64,000 nt of DNA from contig NW_015622541.1 of NCBI RefSeq assembly GCF_000835495.1, forward strand, positions 7,440,001-7,504,000, in the 5' to 3' direction. Below, in pieces: positions 35,556 to 44,615 of this stretch (within the stretch, counting starts at the first letter, position 1; each line of letters opens with the position of its first letter). A program made the position numbers and the translations under genes. The notes under the pieces are model-generated. The model searched no databases and was not told the origin of the DNA. It saw only the letters and a program-made list of their open reading frames with translations. The stretch comes from Cladophialophora immunda. Taxonomy: Eukaryota; Ascomycota; Eurotiomycetes; Chaetothyriales; Herpotrichiellaceae.

Positions 35556-37040
35556 ATGCCTCCAGCTACGATGCGTGCCGTTGTCCTGAAGGGCGACTTC
35601 CATGTAAGTAGGCATGATCAATGCTCCTCGGCTTGCTGCGCTCGATCGACCAAGTCCTTTAGAGGGGTTCCTAGTTTCTGCTTGTCATTCGTTCCCTCGG
35701 AACCTCAGACTTCCCCGTTATATCTGCTACCGCCCAAAAATGGTGTTCATACAAGCAACGAGAAGGCTGACTGGCTCTGATGTTCGACTTTGGCGTTGTA
35801 GGTCGAAGTGGAAGACAGACCCTACCCGAAGCTCCAAAAGCCCACCGACGCCGTGCTCAAGGTGACTTCGACTGCTCTCTGCGTAAGTCTCCTACATCTG
35901 CCGCTTCGCTTCGTCATTGCATTGTGCAATAATCCAACTCATCGAACCCTGCTGCTCTCTAGGGCTCGGACCTCCATTTCTACCGCGGACACTTGAAATG
36001 TCCACCAAACTTCGTCTGCGGCCACGAGTTTGTGGGCACCATTGCCGAGAAAGGTGACGCCGTCACCAACTTCCAGATTGGCGACAAGGTCGTTGTCCCC
36101 TTCTACACGGCCTGCCAGGAATGCTACTACTGCGTGCGCGGCCAGGCCAGTCGATGCAGCAAGGGCGAATTGTTCGGAAACTCGGTCCCCGCGAACACAG
36201 TCGATGGTGGGCAAGCCGAGTACGTGAGAGTGCCATTGGCGAATACCACCTTGGTCAAGGCTCCGTCTGGTGAGTGAGCACGCAACCCCAGCCGACGACA
36301 GCAGGGCCAGTTCTTCTTTAGCATTGCTCCTTCGAAAGGCCTCTCTTATTGACCTGTGGGCGTGGACCTGCATAGGAATTCCTGAGGAGATGCTCGTTCT
36401 CATGGCCGACATCTTCCCAACGGGCTACTTCGCGGCACAGCGCTTCTTGAAGAACCTCCCGCAGCGCGACCGCGACGAGTTCACCACGGTGGTCATCGGG
36501 TGTGGGCCCGTGGGCATCTGCGCCATCACCTGCGCGCTGACCATGGTCAAGACGGTCTACGCGATCGATTCGATCCCGGAGCGGCTGGCCGAGGCGGAGA
36601 AGATCGGAGCCATCCCGATCAACCTGAACGACAACCCGGTGGAGAAGATCAAGGCCGCGAGCGGCGGGCGCGGCGCCGACGTGGTGCTCGAGGTGGTGGG
36701 CCACGCCGACGCCTTCATGCTGGCCTTCGACCTGATCCGGCCGTTTGGCCAGATCTCGTCCATCGGCGTGCACACCGAGATGCTCCCGCTCAACGGCCTG
36801 CTGTGCTACGGCAAGAACGTCACCATGGCCTTTGGCCGCTGCCCCGTGCGCAGCATCTTCGAGGACGCCCTCGACATCCTGGTCAAGGAGCAGAAAAAGG
36901 TCGCCTTCCTCTGCGGCCGCACCATGTCCCTCGAGGACGCCCCACAGGCCTACAAGGACTTTGAGGCCCGCAAGGTCCACAAGATCGTCTTCAAGATGCC
37001 CGGCGAGAAGACTGGCCAGGATATCGCGGATAAGGTGTAA
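35556..37040 (+). CDS. Zinc-dependent alcohol dehydrogenase (MDR family)
   Basis: NAD(P)-dependent medium-chain dehydrogenase of about 366 residues from four exons: 35556-35603, 35802-35882, 35963-36269 and 36376-37040. All junctions are GT-AG and in phase. Catalytic zinc ligands: Cys in TALCGSDLHFYRG (made across intron 2), and GHEFVG. The structural zinc motif is complete: CQECYYCVRGQASRC (C-x2-C-x2-C-x7-C). The Rossmann motif is VVIGCGPVGICA, with the following acidic residue in YAIDSIPER suggesting NAD rather than NADP. The last exon is noticeably GC-rich at third positions. Substrate is not determinable. It is the last gene before the accessory region and could be either core or cluster-associated. 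Confidence 0.9.
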
Positions 37041-38235
37041 AACAGGAGGTTTTTGCCTTTCATTTCAGGCCGAGAGGATTTAGGCATATCGATGAACACC
37101 CCGTCGCCATGGCTGTCAACGTCCCCAGTGATGGGGCCCAGTAGTATGAGTGTGTTCTACGACTCGGAAGCTTGGGGAGAGTAACTAGGTAGCTAGTCAA
37201 AATCACTTCTCCTAACCTTTTCCGCCCTCACTTTCTTCCCCCCCTTTCCGTTTTCTCTGCAACTTGGTGCATTCGTTTGGAGGCCATTCTACACCGAGTC
37301 GATCTGTTTTCATAGATCCGTTCCTCAACGCGAAGGAGACAGCACAACCGGGTCATGGAGAGGACGCTCTCATATTGCCGCTGTAGGTGAGAGCTATGAC
37401 TTTCACCAAGCCACACGAGGAGGTGTGGTATGGGCGTTGACAACCCTGGGGTTTCAATCCTGACTGCAGGAGGAATGAAGAGGCACGTCGGATACAATCA
37501 CCACCGTGGCAATGTGATCTAGCGATCGTTTCAGCCTTCATGCAAGACGTCTCAGCCGGCCACCCTACGACTCAACTACATGTAACATGAAGCTACAGTT
37601 TGAGGTGGAGAGACACACCTGACAGCACACCATCTCGCACGGGGCAGAGAGTCCAGTTGCGCCAAAGAACAAATGGTGTAATGTTCACCAGAAGCTCTGG
37701 CACATCACATCTCCAGATAATCCTAGTATTCTGTTACGAGCCAGCTTTGACCAAGGCATCGGCACCTATGTGTTCCAGATACAATGTATGACCAGGCCTT
37801 GAGGAATGCACCTCTCACTTGACGTGAAGAAATCCAGACGCTAGGTATCACCATCATATTTCTATACTTGCCCACGTCTGGGATTTAGGGTGTCTTTGAG
37901 TACGACAGAAGTCTCTACCTTTCCTCCCAGAGGCGCAATGCCTGCCGAGATTATGGGCCGAAAGGTAAGGGCAGTCAATGCGATGACCATCACTGGCAAC
38001 ATTTGTACCCTTCATCCTCCCAAAAGACACAAGCCCATGACAAACCGTTATCCCTGACCTCCACCGTATACGACCTGATCGCGGTGAGGGAGGTCGGTGA
38101 CCAACCAATGCCGGTGATTGCTCTCAGCAGATATAAAAGAACGACAGGCCCGCATCTGGACGCAACAAAGTATCCCTCTTTGCGTCGCAGAAGACAACAC
38201 CTTGTATATCGGCCACCACTTTAGATCGTACATGC
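37041..38235. other. Intergenic region at the core/accessory boundary
   Basis: About 1.2 kb between the alcohol dehydrogenase (+) and the 3' end of the P450 (-). No gene recognised on either strand; frames are short and without domains. Confidence 0.55.
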
Positions 38236-40403
38236 TCACACATCGACAAGTTGCGGCACATACGTGCTAAATACCATCCCCTCTGGTACATGCTTCCACT
38301 CCTTGGTCTTGGGATCCAAAAAGTTGGCCTCGGTGTCGGCCCACTCTCTGCGCATGAGGTCCGCCCTCTCCTTCGACCGGGGCTTGATGACGACCTGGAA
38401 GGGCGCTGGCGTGATGGCGGCACCTCCCCTCAGGTCGTCGATGTCCGGGGTGATGGGCTGGCCGTTCTCATCTCGAGGCAGCGAGAAGTCGAACCCCCAC
38501 AACATGCGCGACACCCCGAGAAGGAGAGAGCGCTCCGCAATGTGCATCCCCTGGCACAGACGCCGTCCGGCACCGAAAACAAAATTGTGCCGTTTGCCGA
38601 CGTCGGAGCTCTTGGCGGATTCGAACTCGCTGTCGAGGTGGTTCAAGTGGCGCGTCGGATCGAAGACTCGAGGGTTGGGAGTCCGTTTGGGATCCTGCGT
38701 GATGTACCTGGTCATCTCAGCGTTAGCGACCCCCTGAACCGTCGGCCATGCCTTTTTTGTTCTTTGGCAGAGAGAGAAAAAGGCCAAATTCAGTCAGTTT
38801 CCATACCAGACGTTAGGAATCACAGACGCCCCGGCTGGGATTCTGTAGCCCATGTATTGGTCGTCTACCGTGGTCGCATGAGGCGCTGCATAGACAGTAG
38901 TCGGCATCCACCGGAAGCTCTCCTTGGCGCAGGCGTGGACGTAGGGCAGATCAGGCACATCGTCCATCGTTGGCAGTCGGTCCAGCCCAACCACTTCGTC
39001 GAGTTCCTTTTGTGCTCGCTTCTGGACGTCAGGAAACATCATCATGGCCAGGATAAATCCTTGGAGGGTCGCGGCTGTCGTGTCGAACCCGGCTTCAAGG
39101 AGGGATCCGGCGATATAGGCTGCCTGGTCGTCGTCAAACTTCTCGCGCTCTTGCGCTTTGAGGAGGTCGTTGCAGAAGCAAGGCTAGTTTGGCAACTCCG
39201 GGGTCAGTCTCACCCATGTTTGCTCGTTGGAGTCCCTTCCTCCAAAGGTCCAAGTCCACTTACTCTGCCTGTGCCGGTGAGGGCCCGGTCCTTTGCAGCG
39301 AGCCAGTGGCTGCGATACAGCTCCTTCTCCCTTGCGTGCAGCTTCACGGCATATTCGTAGTTGGGAGCCAAGAACCTGGGCAGTTTCCGCAGCAAAGGAT
39401 ACAGATCCAAGAGCTGGGCGCTCGCGCTTGACACCAACATGGTCCATTTCCGGAATCCCTGTTCGCACCCCAGCCCATGAGCTTTTCAACACACGCACTG
39501 GTGGAGCAGAATTGCTTACTGATACAGCTGCTGGAATTTGGGATCGTCGACGCTGGTGAACCGGAAGCCGTAGATGATTTGGGTCGTGAGAGCGTGCGTG
39601 AAGAGCTTGATGTGATTCTCGTAGTCGTCGGGCCGGTCGAGGAGGTTGACCAGCATGAATTTGTTCTCCAGGTCCTGATAGGGGATGTAGCTGGTGGCAG
39701 CCTTGATGTTGAGAATGCTGTGGACGACCGTGTGCATCATCCGCCACAGGGATCCGTAGGGCTTTGTTCTCGTGTGAGTGTGGGACCATTCAATCCAGAG
39801 AAGAGGGTCTGAGGATTACCATGGTCACCGTCCTCAACCCGCCGCTCGCAATATCATGCGCCATGTACATCTCCGGTCTCGATGAGTACATGGCGCTGCG
39901 CTTGTCCAGGAGATCCTTGACGGCCGCGTCCGTGTTCAGGACAATATAGGTCTTGGTGCCGAGGATGAGGGAATAGATCGGCCTAGGGCAGGAGATCTAC
40001 ATGTCAACCGTCCGCAAGCGGGAACCATTGTGGGTCGGAAAGGGTGTGATGCTTATTACCCATATTCTTCCGCCCATTTCTGGAATTGACGGTGGCCGTA
40101 CTCCCCCACCCCCGAGATCTGGCGGCGTCTTAGTAACTTGGATCTGAGACCTATCTATGGGGGGGACATGTCACTCGCCTGATGAAGATTCCCGAGGATT
40201 GGGAGGGTCGGGGGACCCGGTGGGAGGTCTTTCGCTCGCTTGCCGACCCGGAGCAGAGGGCGGAGAACATAGACCATTGCCAGCAGGAAAGCCAGCGTGA
40301 GGACGCCGGCCTTGATCTGCGTGTTGTAGTCCTCCATCACGGCGTTCGTCTTGTCGATGACAGATCGCACTTGGGGCTCCTTCTCAAGGGAAAAAAGACC
40401 CAT
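38236..40403 (-). CDS. Cytochrome P450 monooxygenase
   Basis: Membrane-anchored haem monooxygenase. Seven exons on the minus strand: 40403-40179, 40118-40060, 39982-39820, 39761-39520, 39458-39264, 39183-38807 and 38707-38236. N-terminal anchor about residues 31-50 ([20 protein letters not shown]), then the proline hinge [14 protein letters not shown]-helix [13 protein letters not shown]-helix KESFRW (ExxR) and haem loop [10 protein letters not shown] (FxxGxRxCxG) are all intact. Two oddities: intron 1 needs a GC-AG splice (CAG|GCGAGT), and the exon 4/exon 5 junction is out of frame by one base at a GGG run, although both sides read as good P450. So the copy may be broken, non-canonically spliced, or carry a sequence error. 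It is divergent from the aldolase at 41982. Confidence 0.85.
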
Positions 40404-41981
40404 TACAGCTCACGTTGTAGGGCAGTGGCAACTTCAAGGGTTGGTAGTGGTAGGGAGTGGGCGGGATAATTCAGATAACTTGTATTTCTGCCGATGTGGA
40501 GGCAGCTTGCGTGCACTGTTTAAAGGAGCATTCCAAGACCCCAGATGATCAAGATCGAAGCCGAAGACTACTTCAGCAATGCTCGGGATTCGGACCGGTC
40601 CAATCTTGGGGTGGGAGGGCAAAGTGGCATTCATAATCCCTCCCCCCCGACCGAGACACCTCGACTGGGAAGCTCTGTATAGTTCCGAATGATGGAGTTT
40701 TCTCCGCTGTTGTGCAGATTGACAAGGGCTCGTTGCTGACTTGCAGCCAAATGATGTGCTAGCTGACAAAATTCCCAGATAAAACATCAAATGTGGTCGG
40801 ATATAGAGGAAAGATATGTCAAGAGGCTGAGTATTGACCTGATCATCTCGGGATAGGAGCCCCGGAATGCCGAAATTTGAATCCTTGGTGTCAGAAAGGT
40901 GAGGAGAAGGTCGTTTGCTGTAGGTGACTTTATCGCCGGAAGGTCCAGGATTTGGTGATCGCTACAAGAGATTCATGATTGTGTTTTGGGCTTACAGCTC
41001 GAGCTGCTCTGGATGTGTACTGTGCAATTCTATGTTACTCGATCATGTGTCGTGTTGTGAGGTTTGCCCTTTGGTGTCGATAGCGTATCATTGTCATATC
41101 TTCTCCTATCTCGGCGGCCCGGTCTTTGGCGTGTTAGTATCTATGATCGTAGGGTGAAATACTATTGCGACACAAAGACACGTTCAGGCAGCCATGGCTG
41201 ATAAACGTCAGGACAGATAGGGGGCTGAATCGAGCATGTAAGAGAGCTCCGAGATCTCATCTATCATCACTTCTCTTCCAGCCTCAGTTTCTCAAGCTCC
41301 TCAAAGTACTTGGAAACAGGATCTAGGTCCACATATTCTTCACCCCAATCACGTTGCCCTTCTCCACCTCCAAGACACAAACCATATGATTCTCATAGCT
41401 GAGCTTTCCGTCACTAGTCCCCAATGTGGCAAGATTTATCGCGCCGACTAATTGAGACAAAGAGCGGAAGATCTATCCTGATACCAGAATTTGAAGACTG
41501 AAGAATTGTGTAGCTTCACCTGCTTTCCACCTATTGGCCGAACGGATCCTAGAACACAGAGGTGCCGACTCTGATTTGCCGCATGGCTTGGTGTTTCCTC
41601 GGGCTGGGTGATGCTGAGTTTCGGGAAACGAATGATATTGTCCGAAAGTGGGAGATCCAGATGCCCGAAATGGATCTACCACATCTTAACAGGCCAACCT
41701 GCACAAGGCATTCATCCAACTTTCCGAGCATACATAATAGCTGGGGAGGAGTGAGATTGGTAAGCAAACCATGTGCACGACGTCTGAATGTTTTCGGACG
41801 AGAATCACCTGGTGGTACGTGACGACGATCTGTCGGAAGCAATGTCCCGTCACGCTTTCAGAAATTTCACCTGACCCAGCCCCTTATACATGACTCCCCG
41901 ACTCTAATCTCTGTTGGAGGAGAAATGCAGAGGTAGGGATCCTGCAGCCTTGCTCTCGCAGCCCAGACGCAAGCGCGGACA
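40404..41981. other. Divergent intergenic region (P450 / aldolase) with a gene relic
   Basis: About 1.6 kb between divergent P450 and aldolase genes. Apart from the minus-strand SnoaL-like remnant at 41267-41472 I see no coding sequence. It should contain promoters for both genes. Confidence 0.5.
41267..41472 (-). pseudogene. SnoaL/NTF2-like domain remnant
   Basis: On the minus strand, the C-terminal half of a SnoaL-like (ketosteroid-isomerase fold) protein is readable. One frame gives IFRSLSQLVGAINLATLG, then GKLSYENHMVCVLEVEKGN. A shift of one base then gives EYVDLDPVSKYFEELEKL and RLEEK followed by a stop. The acidic-Val-Glu-x-Gly-x-Ile...Tyr-x-Asp pattern is typical of SnoaL-like C-termini. 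The shift lies near 41335-41345, where no intron fits. The upstream end coincides with an acceptor-like AG at 41473; beyond it I cannot trace the N-terminus. I treat it as a decayed gene, with the alternative of a sequencing error. Confidence 0.45.
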
Positions 41982-42968
41982 ATGGCCCGTCCACAAGCCC
42001 AGGCACCGCGACGGCCGCTTCTTGCGGGACCGTTGGCGGCCATTCCAACATTCTTCAAGGTCGACACGGAGGACGTTGATCACGACAGCATCGGGGTCCA
42101 CGCAGTCAGATTGGTCAAGAACGGCATTGTTGGAATTGTAACCGTGGGCTCCAATGGCGAAGCGCCGCATCTCAGTCGCGAGGAGCGCAGCGCGGTCACT
42201 GAGACTACTCGCAAAGCACTGGACGGAGCAGGGTTCGGTCAGATTCCCATCATCGTGGGCGCTTCTGACGCCTCCGTTCGAGGCACACTCAGCCTGATCC
42301 GCGACGCCGCCAAAGCTGGGGCCGACTACGTCCTTGTCCTGCCACCGAGCTACTTTCGCGGCGCCATGACCGGTACCGTTATTGCAGACTTCTACGGCCG
42401 AGTGGCCGACTCTTCGTCGCTGCCCCTGCTGGTCTACAGTTTCCCGGCGGTCGTAGCAGGCATTGAGATGGACTCGGATCTGATTACCATGATCTCACGC
42501 CATCCCAATGTCGTGGGAACCAAGTTCACGTGTGGCGACACGGGCAAACTGGCCCGCGTCGCCCGTGCCATGGACGCCATGACTCCCCATGCCACCAATT
42601 CCGGGTACGTGTGCTATGGAGGGCTGGCAGACTTTGGCCTGATGGCTCTTGTCGCTGGAGGGTCGGGATTCATCGCCGGCGGAGCAAACATCTTTCCCAA
42701 GACTTGTGCGCAGCTGTGTGAGGCCTTCAAATCCAGAGATCTCCCAAAGGCCATGGAATTGCAGAGGCTGTTGTCGGCTGGCGATTGGCCGCATACGGCT
42801 GCTGGTGTTGCGGGCACCAAGGGAGTCCTCCAGAGGCTCCACGGCTATGGCGGTGTGCCCAGGCTGCCGCTACAGCCTTTGTCTGCTAGTCAGTTGAGTT
42901 CAATCATCAATCTCACGATGGAGGTGGTCAAAGTGGAAGACAACTTGGAGCCGCCACAGAGTCTCTGA
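41982..42968 (+). CDS. DHDPS-family pyruvate aldolase (4-hydroxy-2-oxo acid aldolase-like)
   Basis: A 328-residue, intronless class I aldolase of the DapA/NanA superfamily, which makes or breaks 2-oxo-4-hydroxy acids with pyruvate as one product. Visible marks: GIVTVGSNGEAPHLS in place of the bacterial GTTGE loop; catalytic Tyr in LPLLVYSFPAVVAG (about residue 152); Schiff-base Lys in VVGTKFTCGDTGKL (about residue 181); and GGSGFIAGGANIFPK. The GTKxTCG and DWPHTAAGVAGTK segments resemble fungal and animal 4-hydroxy-2-oxoglutarate aldolases. In the cluster it could catalyse the pyruvate-releasing last step of a meta-cleavage route; that is inference. Divergent from the P450. Confidence 0.88.
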   Translation: MARPQAQAPRRPLLAGPLAAIPTFFKVDTEDVDHDSIGVHAVRLVKNGIVGIVTVGSNGEAPHLSREERSAVTETTRKALDGAGFGQIPIIVGASDASVRGTLSLIRDAAKAGADYVLVLPPSYFRGAMTGTVIADFYGRVADSSSLPLLVYSFPAVVAGIEMDSDLITMISRHPNVVGTKFTCGDTGKLARVARAMDAMTPHATNSGYVCYGGLADFGLMALVAGGSGFIAGGANIFPKTCAQLCEAFKSRDLPKAMELQRLLSAGDWPHTAAGVAGTKGVLQRLHGYGGVPRLPLQPLSASQLSSIINLTMEVVKVEDNLEPPQSL

Positions 42969-43330
42969 GGGAGAGGACAGGACCAGAAACAGATGACTTA
43001 TGGGTGCTTCTGAGAGAGGGCGTCTCTAGATCGAAGGGCCGTGGTATGGAATGGCTCGTGGCTTGAATCGATCTGCGAGTTCCGGCCCAAATGCTGTGGT
43101 GGAAATAGACATGAGTATCAACTTTAGTTTCTACTTTGCCTCCGCCCGTAGAACGTCCGTGCGTTCCGATACATGAACAGAGACGTTTCTGTAGTGACGT
43201 TTAACTACCATCGACGCTATTTGAGAGCTAGCTTTCGTTTCGGAGCAGCAGAGGAAGCCATTGACCATCATGAACAATTGGAAGGCCAGTCCCACTCTGA
43301 AGAATGAATCTATTATCACCTTTTTTTCGG
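42969..43330. other. Convergent intergenic region
   Basis: About 360 bp between the aldolase (+) and the lipocalin-like gene (-), tail to tail; no coding sequence. Confidence 0.6.
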
Positions 43331-43885
43331 TCACCATTTCCGCGCCACATCCGGCGCACTTCGCTCATTGAAAGGCAGTCGCCTCCAGAGCACAAAGACG
43401 TTTCTCTCCTCGCCTCGCACCTCGATGGGCTGCGGGAGCCCCAACACCAGATACCTGTTCCCATCACTCCGGTCTTCAAACTGGAACGTTCTCTCCTGCA
43501 CGTCCGTCACCATGTACGGCAAGCTGGCGCACCGCATGTGGTGTTTGATGACGGGTTGTTCGTCGCTGTCGACGTCGATGTAGAATTCGCCCGTGTAGGC
43601 CACGTAGTTCCGTCCGACGTTGGCCCATTCGGCCTGCGCCGCGGCGGCTTCCTCAGCGCTGACGGCGCGGTCAAAGGGCTGTTCGCCGTCGAACGGCTTC
43701 TGGCCCGGAATGTGCAGCTGGGCCGACATGTACCCGTCTTCGGTGTAGAGGATCATTCCCCTGACGTGGGCGGTCATCGGGTAGAGCTTGCTTGACGGAT
43801 CCGCCGCCAGTGGCAGGCTGTATTCAATCAGCTCCCAGCTTCCCGTCAGCTGGGACCGGATTTTCCTCGAAGCTTCCGAGGGCAT
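43331..43885 (-). CDS. Lipocalin-like domain protein
   Basis: A single-exon protein of 184 residues with the fungal lipocalin-like (Lipocalin_5) layout. It opens with LTGSWELIEYSLP, then RGMILYTEDGYMSAQLHI, YVAYTGEFYIDVDSDEQPVI, and closes with VLWRRLP. Such domains are often next to secondary-metabolism or catabolic enzymes and may bind or isomerise small hydrophobic compounds, but no catalytic role is established. The start at MPSEASRK (43885) gives the usual length; an in-frame ATG at 44002 would add 39 residues without domain features. No signal peptide, so probably cytosolic. Confidence 0.78.
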   Translation of the reverse strand: MPSEASRKIRSQLTGSWELIEYSLPLAADPSSKLYPMTAHVRGMILYTEDGYMSAQLHIPGQKPFDGEQPFDRAVSAEEAAAAQAEWANVGRNYVAYTGEFYIDVDSDEQPVIKHHMRCASLPYMVTDVQERTFQFEDRSDGNRYLVLGLPQPIEVRGEERNVFVLWRRLPFNERSAPDVARKW

Positions 43886-44615
43886 CTTTGAGGCTGGGGT
43901 GGTTATAGAAGCTCCAGACGGTGAGAGGTAAAGGCAGAAGCGGTCTAAATGGCTTTGGGGTCCTTGGTACAGCCAGTGAGCTAGGCTGGTTGACTCCGTC
44001 AAAACAATGACTAGAGGCTCCGAGCTACACTTTGCTTATTATATCTTGTTGGGTTCACGTCGAGATCATCCCGAGACCGTCTTCTGTAACTCAGGCTTCA
44101 TCACCCCCCTTTTCCTCCGGGAAACCCTCACTCACAGCCTCCGACGCCGTGGTCTCCGGACTCCGAGCACTTGGACCGGCGGGCCACATCTGTCTGTCAT
44201 CACATTTCAGTCCGAAGAAGGGTTTCAGGTACACTAGAGACGGCGAACCAACTCCGGGCAATCCATGGAGCTAGATTCTTCCCAGTCGGCCTTATTTTGT
44301 CGGCGAGACAGCCCCTTTCGCTGGGATACATGGGCGCAAGACAACTAATCCTTTACCAGGTATAAAGCCAGCTTTAACTACCGAACCCAACAATACAGTG
44401 GCTATGGCAGTTTTATTCTCTCCAGCAACTTTTCCTCGCTGAAACGGTCGCTATCCGACTCACTGATATTCGGTCATTAATACAAAATGCAGAGTCCCGT
44501 CCATAAGTTTTCTGTAAAGGATCTTTACTCCTTCAGCTAGCCAGATTCTCCCTCGCGGCACCAAGCATCGCTCATACAAGGCTTCCGGAATAAGAGGCGG
44601 CGAGGGATATATGTA
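43886..44615. other. Intergenic region
   Basis: About 730 bp upstream of the lipocalin-like gene and downstream of the first Zn2Cys6 gene; no coding sequence recognised. Confidence 0.55.
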
